Shown here: piece after piece, positions 44,142 to 52,022 of the stretch | How positions within the stretch are numbered: position 1 is the stretch's first letter | Layout: the number at the start of each line of letters is the position of its first letter | NCBI RefSeq assembly: GCF_000349325.1 | Contig: NC_020504.1 | Coordinates: forward strand, 992,001 to 1,056,000 | Reading direction: 5' to 3' | DNA: 64,000 nt | Origin: Streptomyces davaonensis JCM 4913 | GTDB taxonomy: Bacteria; Actinomycetota; Actinomycetes; Streptomycetales; Streptomycetaceae | The notes under the pieces: model-generated | Database searches by the model: none | Told to the model about the DNA's origin: nothing | The model's input: only the letters and a program-made list of their open reading frames with translations | Translations under genes and position numbers: made by a program

Positions 44142-45244
44142 TCCGAAACTCAATCGGTTCTATTCGAGGATGTAGCGGACGTGCGGGCCGCCGAAGTAGC
44201 CGCGGACGATATGTGGCTGACGTTGGCGGCGGTGGAAGAACCTGCGGGTCTCGGCGGCGAGTTGGGCCTGGTCGCGGGCCCGGCTGTGCATGGGCAGACT
44301 CCGTTTGAGGTCGGCGTTGACCAGCTCGTCGGGATTCAGCTCCGGCGAGTACGACGGCAGGAAGTGCAGCTCGATCCGGTCCGGATGATCGGCCAGCCAA
44401 GCGCGGACCTTGCGGGATCGGTGCGCGGAGTGACCGTCCAGGACGAGGTGCACCTTGTGGTCGAAGTGGCCGACGAGCCGGTCCAGGAAGCGGCACATGA
44501 CGTCGGCGTCGAAGGTCTCGGTGAACACCATGAAGTGCATGCGGCCCTTCGTGCTGATCGCGGACATCGCGTTGACGGAGAACCGGTTGCCCGTGCGGTG
44601 CACGACCGGTGTGCGGCCCCGCTCACCCCAGGTGCGGCCGGTGACCTGGTCGGAACGGATGCCGACCTGATCGGCGAAGAGCACCTCCCCGCCCTCGGTC
44701 TTCGCCTTCGCGCGGATCGCCGGCCAGGTCTCCTCCCGCCAGACGCGGACCGCTTCCGCGTCCTGCTCGACGGCCCGCTTGTCCGGGCGCTGGAACGACA
44801 GGCCCCAGCGGCGCAGGTACTTGCCCACCCCCTGTTCGGTCAGCCGCACCCGGTACAGCTTCGCGATCAGGCCCCCCACTCCCGCGCGCGTCCACAGCTG
44901 CCCGGCCAGCCCCAGGTCACAGGGGCGGTGATCCAGAACCGCCTGCCGGATCGCCTGCTGCTCGACCGCGTCGAGAACCTGATGCTCGCCGACCCGGCGT
45001 CCACGCGGCTGAGCCACGAGCGCCTCGCGCCCGCCGGCCAGCCACTTCGCCCACCAATTGTCCACCGCCTTGAGCGAGACCCGGAACACCGCCGCGACAT
45101 CCTCACGGTCCCGGCCCGCCACCAACGCGGCCACCGCTCGCAGTCGAAGGGCCTCCTGAGCCGACGGCGACAACTGCCTTGCGTCCCCCACCAGTTCACT
45201 CACGCAGGGATCAACGACCCAGAACATCTACCGTTTCGGATCAA
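44138..45244 (-). mobile_element. IS630-family element
   Basis: A 1,107-bp element with imperfectly visible but matching ends TTGATCCGAAAC (44138-44149) and GTTTCGGATCAA (45233-45244), flanked by TA at 44136-44137 and 45245-45246, the target duplication typical of IS630/Tc1 elements. It inserted at the TA of the lectin stop codon (CCC TAG). The transposase reads toward the lectin gene. Confidence 0.88.
44160..45227 (-). CDS. IS630-family transposase
   Basis: A 355-residue single-frame transposase. Two N-terminal helix-turn-helix regions (DVAAVFRVSLKAVDNWWAKW; then VGKYLRRWGLSF) precede the DDE domain: Asp in VLFADQVGIRSD, Asp in HLVLDGHSAHRS and Asp/Glu in SPELNPDELVN. All three are intact, so it may be active. 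ATG 45227. GC content is high, unlike the neighbouring lectin gene, suggesting that the IS630 element joined the cargo after it reached a high-GC host. Confidence 0.92.
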   Translation of the reverse strand: MFWVVDPCVSELVGDARQLSPSAQEALRLRAVAALVAGRDREDVAAVFRVSLKAVDNWWAKWLAGGREALVAQPRGRRVGEHQVLDAVEQQAIRQAVLDHRPCDLGLAGQLWTRAGVGGLIAKLYRVRLTEQGVGKYLRRWGLSFQRPDKRAVEQDAEAVRVWREETWPAIRAKAKTEGGEVLFADQVGIRSDQVTGRTWGERGRTPVVHRTGNRFSVNAMSAISTKGRMHFMVFTETFDADVMCRFLDRLVGHFDHKVHLVLDGHSAHRSRKVRAWLADHPDRIELHFLPSYSPELNPDELVNADLKRSLPMHSRARDQAQLAAETRRFFHRRQRQPHIVRGYFGGPHVRYILE

Positions 45245-45463
45245 TAGCGTACATAGCCCGCATCCGCAAAGGCATGGCAGGTCAGATGGCCCCAAAGTCA
45301 GGACCATTTCCACACGCCGTCAGCACTTCCGCCGCACGGGGCCCGGACTCGCAGCACCGGCACCGTAACCCGCCCCCTCCCTGCGGCGATTCCGCCCCCG
45401 GCGAGCGCCGCCACCGCACCCGGTAGCGCGCGGGAGCGGGTTAGTTCGCCGCCTTGGCCCAGT

Positions 45464-46357
45464 GAACCTCTTTCATCCTGTGCCGTGGGGATGAAGTGGG
45501 CTGGTCAGGTGCGGTGACGTGCCGAAGCCCCTCGTCGTTGGTGTGGTGATCTCACTCAACACGCCGACGGCCGGGGGGCTTCGTTGGTTCCGTATCCTTC
45601 CATGCTCGATGTCCCGTACGAACTGGTCGAGCACGTCTCCTGGCTCATCTACACCCGAAGGCGTGAACTTCGCACACACTGGCGGAAGTTGAGCTGCTTC
45701 AAGCAAGCCCTGCTGACGCTGGCCCATCTACGGAAGAACGAGACGTTCGCACAAGTCGGTGCCGGGTTCGGGGTGTCGGAGGCGACGGCCTGGCGCTACG
45801 TCGACGAGACACTCGAAGTCCTGGCCTCCTGGGCGCCGGGCCTGCACGAGGCCCTCACCGGGCTGGGCGAAGGAGACTTCGTCATCGTCGACGGCACGCT
45901 CATCCCCACCGACCGAATCGCCGCGGACCAGCCGTACTACTCGCAGAAGCACAAGCAGCACGGCATGAATGTCCAGGTCGTCGCACGCCCGGACGGCACC
46001 CCACTGTGGTTCTCCCGCGCGACACCAGGCCGCACGCACGACCTGACCGCGGCCCGCGCGCACGGCATCGTCCAAGCCTGCCTCACCCGGCAGATCCTGG
46101 TCCTCGCCGACCGGGCCTACCAGGGCGCCGGCGCCACCTTCCGCACCCCCTACTACCACCACCACGAACAGCCCGAGCACTACCAGCAGTTCAACCGTGA
46201 CCATGCCCGGCTGCGGGCTCCGGGAGAACGCGCCTTCGCACAGCTGAAGTCCTGGCGGCTGTTACGACGAGCCCGATGTTCAACCCGGCGCATCGGCACC
46301 ATCGTCCGAGCCATCCACACACTCATGACCTGCAACTATTCAGGATGAAAGAGGTTC
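45464..46357 (+). mobile_element. IS5-family element, copy B (ISL2-like)
   Basis: An 894-bp copy, the same length as copy A and in inverted orientation, with the same 17-bp terminal repeats. It is flanked by AGT on both sides (45461-45463 and 46358-46360). The outer AGT is shared with the composite duplication. Sequence identity to copy A appears complete over the transposase gene and ends, implying recent duplication. Confidence 0.88.
45584..46348 (+). CDS. IS5-family transposase, copy B
   Basis: 254 residues, identical in sequence to the copy A transposase, with the same TTG start (ATG at 45602 as alternative), intact DDE residues and a stop within the terminal repeat. It reads outward toward the displaced 3' end of the lyase gene; read-through could transcribe that remnant. 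Confidence 0.9.
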   Translation: MVPYPSMLDVPYELVEHVSWLIYTRRRELRTHWRKLSCFKQALLTLAHLRKNETFAQVGAGFGVSEATAWRYVDETLEVLASWAPGLHEALTGLGEGDFVIVDGTLIPTDRIAADQPYYSQKHKQHGMNVQVVARPDGTPLWFSRATPGRTHDLTAARAHGIVQACLTRQILVLADRAYQGAGATFRTPYYHHHEQPEHYQQFNRDHARLRAPGERAFAQLKSWRLLRRARCSTRRIGTIVRAIHTLMTCNYSG

Positions 46358-46360
46358 AGT

Positions 46361-46537
46361 GATCCCATGCGCATGCGCACGAGCCTGACCCTCACCTGGA
46401 ACCGCGCCGTCGCCTCGGTGACGTCCGAACCGGCCACCGTCACCTCGGCGACGACCGGCTCCTCCCTGGCGCTCACCTTCGGCGACCTCAGCACCACGGC
46501 GGGCGCCACCCAGCGCGTCACCGTCAGGCTCGGCTGA
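46361..46537 (+). pseudogene. Polysaccharide lyase family 8, displaced 3' part
   Basis: The last 58 codons of the PL8 gene, starting GAT CCC (DPMRMRTSLTLTWNRAVASV) and ending TVRLG then TGA at 46535-46537. It forms the final beta-strands of the C-terminal sandwich, consistent with the usual PL8 end. It has no start codon or promoter of its own. Its end overlaps the 3' end of the convergent ATP-grasp-like gene by 14 bp. Confidence 0.85.
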
Positions 46538-47354
46538 ACATCCCGTGCAGGGACGCCTTCATCGCCGTTACGAAGGCGTCCTTTCGCGGCGCGTCGAGGG
46601 CGTCCAGGGACAGATACGGGTTGAGGTCCTCCAACTCCACCAGCAGCAACTCCCCGCCGGGGGCGCGGCAGGCGTCGACGCGCTGGATGCCGTGGCCGAT
46701 GCCGTTCCAGTCGATGAAGCGCCGGGCGAACTCCAGGTCGGCGCCGGTGGGTTCGTAGGGCCGGAGCTCCCAACGGCGGTCCGGGTGCGGGGCGTTCAGG
46801 GCGTACTGGAAGTGGTGGTCGACGAAGTAGAAGGAGACCTCGTAGGCGAAGTCGACGCACGGCTGGACGAGGACGCTGCCGTCGGCCAGCTCGCGGGCCC
46901 GGTCCCCGCTGACGATCTCCAGGCCTATCGAGTCGGCGCCGAGCTTCGGCTTGACGACGTAGCGCTCGGCGTCGGGCAGCCGGGGCAGGTCCTCGGGCCG
47001 GTCGACGGTCGGGATGACCGGGAAGCCCTCGGCGGTCAGGTCGAGCAGGTACTGCTTACCCGCCATGTCAGCGCGCCCGGTCAGCTCGTTGTAGACGAGC
47101 GCCCCGCGCTCGGCCGCCCGCCGGCGGAAGGCGTCGTAGTCCTCCTGGTACGCCAGCACAGGACCGCTGTTGCGGACGACGACGGCGTCGAAGCCGTCCA
47201 TGAGCGCGACGGTGTCCCGCGGGTGGCACAGGGCGAGGTCGAAGTCCTCCCGCAGGGCGGCGGTGAGCTGGATGTCCTCGTCGCAGTAGCGGCGCCCGCG
47301 GGCCGGATAAGCCAGGTCGGTGACGTAGAGCAGGCTGCGGCGGGCGGTCGGCAT
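46524..47354 (-). CDS. ATP-grasp-like ligase domain protein
   Basis: A 276-residue soluble protein. The order of elements follows the glutathione synthetase/RimK ATP-grasp fold: an N-terminal alpha/beta domain (LLYVTDLAYPARGRRY), GFDAVVVRNSGPVLAY, then YNELTGRADMAGKQYLLDL, the lysine strand RYVVKPKLGADSIGLEIV, an ATP-hinge VLVQPCVDF and a metal-site end LVELEDLNPYLSLD. It probably joins an amine to a carboxylate; substrates unknown. ATG 47354 has GAGGAG five bases upstream. It is on the same strand as, and 75 bp after, the phosphatase-HAD fusion. Confidence 0.75.
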   Translation of the reverse strand: MPTARRSLLYVTDLAYPARGRRYCDEDIQLTAALREDFDLALCHPRDTVALMDGFDAVVVRNSGPVLAYQEDYDAFRRRAAERGALVYNELTGRADMAGKQYLLDLTAEGFPVIPTVDRPEDLPRLPDAERYVVKPKLGADSIGLEIVSGDRARELADGSVLVQPCVDFAYEVSFYFVDHHFQYALNAPHPDRRWELRPYEPTGADLEFARRFIDWNGIGHGIQRVDACRAPGGELLLVELEDLNPYLSLDALDAPRKDAFVTAMKASLHGMFSRA

Positions 47355-47428
47355 ACGGGCTCCTCGGGGCGGGCGGGAGGTGATCGTATGCAGGCCCGCC
47401 CGCACCGAACAAATGTCGGGTTACGACG

Positions 47429-48889
47429 TCACAGTCCCGCCGCCCACAGCTCCCGCCTGCCGATTCCCGCGAGGCGCCGGCGGACCGTGCATCGGGGGCC
47501 CGGCTCGATGGGCGTGTAGGAGGGGACGGCCAGGACGCGGCAGCCCGCGGCCTCGGCGGCGGTGACGCCGGTCGGCGAGTCCTCTACGGCAAGGCAGGCG
47601 GCGGGGTCGACGCCGAGCGCCCGGGCGGCGGCGAGGTAGGGGTCGGCGGCCGGTTTGGTGCGCGGGGTCTCGCCCTCGGCGACCGTGGCGCGGAACCGGT
47701 CGTGGCCGAGCGTTTTCAGGACCGCGTCCACGACCGGGCGGGAGGACGCCGAGACGAGAGCGGCCGGGATGCCGAGGCCCTGGAGCAGGTCGAGGAGTTC
47801 GAGAGCCCCGGGCAGTGGGGCGGCCTCGCGCTGGATGGCGGCGAAGAACCGGTCTTCGAGGTCTGCTGCGAGGGTGTGCGGGTCCTCGGGATGCAGCAGG
47901 GCGGCGGTGTCGGCGGCCGAGCGGTCGAGTGCCGGGAAGAGGGCGTCCGGTTCGATGCCCGGCACGGCCTCGCGGACCGTCCGCAGCCACAGGGACTCGG
48001 TGTCGACGAGCGTGCCGTCCATGTCGAGCAGCACGGCGTGCGGGGCGGCCGCGAAGGGCGTTCCGTCGAGCGTCCAGTGCCGGTCGGGGTGGCGGCCGAG
48101 CGCGGCGAACACCTGGGCGGCGACATCGACGTGGCGCAGGCCCCTGGCCGGTGCGCCGATCCCGGGTCCGGCGGCGGCGAGCCACGCCGTGCGCTCCGTT
48201 TCCGTACGGCCGCCGTGGCCGCCCGCGTCGACGTGGCCGTGGTCGGTGACGACCAGCACGGTCCACTGTTCGTCGGGGTACGACGGCCGGGAGCGGACCG
48301 CCTCCAGCAGGCGGCCGAGGCGGGCGTCGGCCCGGCGGATCGCGGCCTCGTAGGGCTCGCCGCAGCCGAGGAAGTGGGCGGTCTCGTCGGGTGCGCCGAG
48401 GTAGACGAAGGAGGCGGCCGTGTCGTCGGCGGGGTCGGCGAGGAGTCGTACGGCCGCGTCGGTGATCTGTTCGTCGCAGTGTTCCCAGGCTTCCGGTGTG
48501 TCCTCGGTGGGTGAGATGTACACGGACCGGGAGGGGGCGGCGAAGAGGGGGCCGCCCGCGTGGGCCTGCATCAGGGGCTGCCAGCCCGCGGCGACGAAGG
48601 TGCGCAGGCCGCCCTGGGCGGTGAGGCGGGTCGCGAAGTCCGGGAAGACGTCCAGGCGGTGGCCCGTGAAGTCGTTGCTCCACACCCCGTGCCGGGCGAC
48701 CGTGACACCGGTGACGACGGTCGCCCAGCACGGGCCGGACATGGTGGGCGTCTGCGCGTCGACCTCCACGGGACGGAGGAAGCCCTCGGCGGCCAGCGTG
48801 TCCAGGTGCGGGGTGGGCAGCCGGTTCAGGGTGTCGAGGCGTACGCCGTCGATGCCGACGACGAGGACGCGGTGGGCCGGGGCGGGCAT
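47429..48889 (-). CDS. Fusion of alkaline phosphatase-type hydrolase and HAD phosphatase
   Basis: A 486-residue protein with two phosphatase modules. Residues 1-280 form a nucleotide pyrophosphatase/alkaline phosphatase domain: metal Asp14 in GIDGV, the Thr-rich nucleophile region around residues 47-60 (AQTPTMSGPCWATVVTG) and TDHGHVDAGGH (residues 215-225). Residues 284-486 form a beta-phosphoglucomutase-type HAD domain: nucleophile Asp289 and Asp291 in LLDMDGTLVDTE, a Ser motif VSASSRP, a Lys in RTKPAADPY and VEDSPTGVTAAEAAG. No signal peptide, so cytosolic. It ends the ABC operon and may act on phosphorylated intermediates of the imported compound. Confidence 0.85.
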   Translation of the reverse strand: MPAPAHRVLVVGIDGVRLDTLNRLPTPHLDTLAAEGFLRPVEVDAQTPTMSGPCWATVVTGVTVARHGVWSNDFTGHRLDVFPDFATRLTAQGGLRTFVAAGWQPLMQAHAGGPLFAAPSRSVYISPTEDTPEAWEHCDEQITDAAVRLLADPADDTAASFVYLGAPDETAHFLGCGEPYEAAIRRADARLGRLLEAVRSRPSYPDEQWTVLVVTDHGHVDAGGHGGRTETERTAWLAAAGPGIGAPARGLRHVDVAAQVFAALGRHPDRHWTLDGTPFAAAPHAVLLDMDGTLVDTESLWLRTVREAVPGIEPDALFPALDRSAADTAALLHPEDPHTLAADLEDRFFAAIQREAAPLPGALELLDLLQGLGIPAALVSASSRPVVDAVLKTLGHDRFRATVAEGETPRTKPAADPYLAAARALGVDPAACLAVEDSPTGVTAAEAAGCRVLAVPSYTPIEPGPRCTVRRRLAGIGRRELWAAGL

Positions 48890-48961
48890 GAAGGTCCTTT
48901 CCTGCGGCGGGTGTTCACGCCGAGCGGGCGGCGCTGCTCGGCTCGGTCGGAGCAAGTCGGC

Positions 48962-50047
48962 TCAGGCCGAGCGGATCAGTTCGTCGGGGGCGACCTCGTG
49001 GGCGAGGGGCAGGCCCTGGGCGTAGCGGGCGACCTCGTCGACGGCCCAGTCGGTCATCCGGCCGAGCTCGTTGCCGAGGGAGCCGGCGATGTGGGGGGTG
49101 AGCAGCACGTTGGGCAGCGTGTAGAGCGGTGAGTCGGCCGGGGGTACGTCCGGTTCGGTGACGTCGAGGACGGCGTGCAGGCGGCCGGTGACCAGGTGTG
49201 CGGTGAGCGCGTCGGTGTCGACGAGGTCGCCGCGGGCGGTGTTGACGAGGGTGGCGCCGTCCTTCATCAGGGCAAGGCGGCGGGTGTCGAACATGTGGTG
49301 GGTCTCGGGGAGTTGGGGCGCGTGGATCGACACCACGTCGCTGTGCCGGACCAGTTCGTCGAGACCGGCCGGCTTCACACCGAGGGCGCGGGCCCGGTGG
49401 GCGTCGACGTAGGGGTCGTGGAGCAGGACGTCGAGGTCGAAGGGGCGCAGCAGTTCGATGACGCGGCGGCCGATGCGGGAGGCGCCGACGATGCCGACGG
49501 TGCGGTGGTAGTTGCCGTGGCCGCTGTAGTACGGCAGCAGGTCGGGGCGGGTGCGGGTGGCGGCGTAGGTGTGGGCGACGTCGAGAACGCGTTTGCCGGC
49601 GAACAGGATGGCGGCGAGGGTGAATTCGGCGACGGGCAGGGCGTTGGCGGCGGCCGCGGAGGAGACCGCGATGCCGCGGCGCCAGACGGCGTCGGTGACA
49701 TGGTGCTTGACGGAGCCCGCTGCGTGCACGACCGCGCGCAGCCGGGGCATCAGGGTGAGCGCTTCCTCGGTGAGGAGGGGGGCGCCCCAGTGGGTGAACA
49801 GGACTTCTGCGGAGGCGAGTTCGCGCGGGTCGGTGGTGGTCAGGTCGGTGACGGCAGTGGTGGTGTCGGCCTGGGCGACGGTGTGCAGGCGGCTCAGCGC
49901 GGTCTCGGTCTCGGCGTCGGCGAGGAGCTGCCGGTGGATCTGGGCGCCCATGGCGAGGAGGGTGTGCGGGCGGGGGGCGTTCAAGGGGGCGGTGTTCAGG
50001 GGGGTGCCTTCCGGTGCGTTGAAGGGGGCGCCGTCCGGTGCGGGCAT
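48962..50047 (-). CDS. D-isomer-specific 2-hydroxyacid dehydrogenase
   Basis: A 361-residue NAD-dependent dehydrogenase. The catalytic fold is complete: Rossmann motif VGIVGASRIGRRVIE (about residue 180), catalytic Arg in VNTARGDLVD, Glu in DVTEPDVPP and His in LTPHIAGS. The N-terminal 35 residues are Pro/Asn/Ala-rich and probably disordered. ATG 50047 lies 3 bp before the upstream permease stop on the other reading frame, so it is tightly linked to the importer and likely oxidises or reduces a product of the imported substrate, such as a hydroxy acid. Confidence 0.88.
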   Translation of the reverse strand: MPAPDGAPFNAPEGTPLNTAPLNAPRPHTLLAMGAQIHRQLLADAETETALSRLHTVAQADTTTAVTDLTTTDPRELASAEVLFTHWGAPLLTEEALTLMPRLRAVVHAAGSVKHHVTDAVWRRGIAVSSAAAANALPVAEFTLAAILFAGKRVLDVAHTYAATRTRPDLLPYYSGHGNYHRTVGIVGASRIGRRVIELLRPFDLDVLLHDPYVDAHRARALGVKPAGLDELVRHSDVVSIHAPQLPETHHMFDTRRLALMKDGATLVNTARGDLVDTDALTAHLVTGRLHAVLDVTEPDVPPADSPLYTLPNVLLTPHIAGSLGNELGRMTDWAVDEVARYAQGLPLAHEVAPDELIRSA

Positions 50048-50049
50048 CG

Positions 50050-50973
50050 TCACTTCACCGCGCCCGCGGTCAGCCCGGAGCGCCAGAAGCGCTGGAGGCA
50101 GACGAAGGCGACGATCAGCGGGACGACGGCGACGAGGGAGCCGGTGATGACGAGCGAGTAGAACTCGGGCTGCTGCTGGGTGACGCTGTTCCACATGAAC
50201 AGGCCGAGGTTGACCGGGTAGAGCTGTTCGTCGTTGAGCATGACCAGGGCGCCGAAGAAGTTGTTCCAGCTGGCGGTGAACGAGAACAGGAAGATGGTCA
50301 TGAAACCCGGCGCCAGCATGGGCAGTCCGATCCGGGCGAAGGTGCGCAGCTCACCGGCGCCGTCGACGCGGGCGGCCTCCAGGACCTCGCCGGGGACGTA
50401 GCCCTCGGAGAAGACGCGGGCGAGGTAGACGCCGAAGGGGTTGACCAGGGCGGGCAGCAGCAGGGCCCAGTAGGTGTTGACGACTCCGGCCTTGGTGGCC
50501 AGCAGGTACATCGGCAGCTGGATGACCGTGGTGGGGACCAGGACGCCGCCGAGGACCAGCGCGAACAGCTTCTCCTTGCCGCGGAATTCGTACTTGTCGA
50601 AGGCGTAGCCGGTGGCGACGCACAGGAGGGTGGAGACGGCTGAACCGACGACGGAGTAGAGGATGCTGTTGCCGAACCAGCGCAGATAGATGCCGTCGTT
50701 GAAGGTGAAGACGCGTTCGAGGTTGGCGAACAGGTTGAAGTCGCCGAAGGCGAAGCCGGACGTGGCGAACAGGTCGCGGTGGTTCTTGGTGGCGGCGAAG
50801 AGCAGCCAGCTGACCGGCATCAGGGTGTAGAACGCGGCGACGATCAGCAGTCCGTTGACGACGCCCTTGGAGAGCAGGGCGCCTGGGGCCGTGCGGCGGC
50901 GGGTGGTTTCTTCGCGCTCGGGAGCGGCCGAGGGCCGTGCCGTGGGTGGGATGTCCTGGGTGAGGGTGCTCAT
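50050..50973 (-). CDS. Carbohydrate ABC transporter permease (MalG-type)
   Basis: A 307-residue CUT1 permease with six helices; the EAA loop is EVLEAARVDGAGELRTFARI. ATG 50973 overlaps the stop of the MalF-type gene (ATGA), giving translational coupling. The N-terminal 30 residues are a disordered cytoplasmic tail. No ATPase is encoded nearby. Confidence 0.9.
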   Translation of the reverse strand: MSTLTQDIPPTARPSAAPEREETTRRRTAPGALLSKGVVNGLLIVAAFYTLMPVSWLLFAATKNHRDLFATSGFAFGDFNLFANLERVFTFNDGIYLRWFGNSILYSVVGSAVSTLLCVATGYAFDKYEFRGKEKLFALVLGGVLVPTTVIQLPMYLLATKAGVVNTYWALLLPALVNPFGVYLARVFSEGYVPGEVLEAARVDGAGELRTFARIGLPMLAPGFMTIFLFSFTASWNNFFGALVMLNDEQLYPVNLGLFMWNSVTQQQPEFYSLVITGSLVAVVPLIVAFVCLQRFWRSGLTAGAVK

Positions 50974-51923
50974 TGCGCGGCCTTCCACCGGTTGCCGAGC
51001 CGGGTGACGAGGTAGGAGAGGGCGATACCGAGGGCGGCGAGCATCAGGGACGCGGCGGCGGCCAGGCCGTAGTCGTGCTGCACGAAACCGGCCTTCCAGA
51101 TGTAGAGGGTCGGGGACCACTCGGTGTCGATCGAGGGGGCGCCGCGCTGGTTGAGGAGCTTGGGTTCGGTGAAGATCTGGATCGCGCCGACGCAGGTGAA
51201 CAGAACGGTCATGACGACCGCGGAAGCGATCATCGGGACCTTGATCCGGAGGGCGGTGCGCAGGGCGCCGGCGCCGTCCACGACGGCCGCTTCGATCACT
51301 TCGCGCGGTACGGCCTGGAGGGCGGCGTAGAAGATGACCATGTTGTAGCCGGTCCACTGCCAGGCGGTCAGGTTGACCAGGGAGGTGAGCACATGATCGC
51401 TGCGGTAGAAGTCCCAGGAGCCGCCGAGCGCACCGATCCAGTCGAGCACCGGGCTCAGACCGGGTGTGTACAGGTAGATCCAGATGATCGAGGCGATCAG
51501 GCCGGGGATCGCATGCGGCAGGAACAACGCGAGTTGGAAGAACCGTTTGGCGCGGGCCAGTGCGGAGTCCACCAGCAGGGCCAGGGCGAGGGAGCCGCCG
51601 ATCATCACCGGGATGTACAGGGCGCAGTACAGCGCGATGTGCCCGAAGGAGGCGCGGAATCCGGCGTCGGACAGGGCCTTGGCGTAGTTGCCGAGTCCCG
51701 CGAACACCCGCTCGGTGCCCCCGAACCCGAGTCCGGAGGAGCGCTCCTGGAACAGGCTCATCCACACCGCGTAGGCGATGGGCGCCGCCATGACCGCGGC
51801 GAACAGGACGAAGAAGGGGACGATGAACAGGGCGGCGGCACGGCGCTGGCCGCGCCGCAGCGGCGAGGCGCCGGACGCCCGTACGGCCGTGGGCCGCGCG
51901 ACCGGGGCGGAGGGTGCTGTCAC
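50970..51923 (-). CDS. Carbohydrate ABC transporter permease (MalF-type)
   Basis: A 317-residue permease starting at GTG 51923 with AAGGAG five bases upstream. Six helices begin at RRAAALFIVPFFVLFAAV; the EAA loop reads EVIEAAVVDGAGALRTALRI. It works with the MalG-type protein and with the lipoprotein at 52023-53333, whose stop lies about 100 bp upstream. Confidence 0.9.
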   Translation of the reverse strand: MTAPSAPVARPTAVRASGASPLRRGQRRAAALFIVPFFVLFAAVMAAPIAYAVWMSLFQERSSGLGFGGTERVFAGLGNYAKALSDAGFRASFGHIALYCALYIPVMIGGSLALALLVDSALARAKRFFQLALFLPHAIPGLIASIIWIYLYTPGLSPVLDWIGALGGSWDFYRSDHVLTSLVNLTAWQWTGYNMVIFYAALQAVPREVIEAAVVDGAGALRTALRIKVPMIASAVVMTVLFTCVGAIQIFTEPKLLNQRGAPSIDTEWSPTLYIWKAGFVQHDYGLAAAASLMLAALGIALSYLVTRLGNRWKAAQ

Positions 51924-52022
51924 AGCATCTCCTTGGCGAGGTTGAGCGACGCGTCGCCCCTGCCGGGGGGCGGGGCGGGGCGCCGTAAGGGGTGGGTGGA
52001 CGACGGGAGGCGGGCCGCGTGA

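Larger units (their letters stand above)
42326..46357. mobile_element. Composite transposon with inverted IS5-family ends and lectin cargo
   Basis: A 4,032-bp unit bounded by two 894-bp IS copies in inverted orientation. Outer ends are GAACCTCTTTCATCCTG (left) and its exact complement (right). The host sequence is duplicated as AGT at 42323-42325 and 46358-46360; deleting the unit and one AGT restores ...GTC AGT GAT CCC..., in frame across the PL8 gene. Contents in order: IS copy A, a 334-bp flank, a lectin gene, an IS630-family element, a 214-bp stretch (45247-45460) in which I see no gene, and IS copy B. The cargo before the IS630 element is clearly lower in GC than the host. Both IS transposases read outward. 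Confidence 0.85.

Noticed and set aside
42326..46357. Two independent IS insertions rather than one composite event
   Set aside because: The outer AGT pair plus exact restoration of the lyase frame on removal of the whole unit favours one event; the inner flanks (ACT and AGT) show no lyase sequence between the copies.
43554..46360. Lectin plus transposases as a defence or toxin island
   Set aside because: No nuclease, toxin, immunity or sensor domain is present; the cargo is only a lectin and a second transposon.
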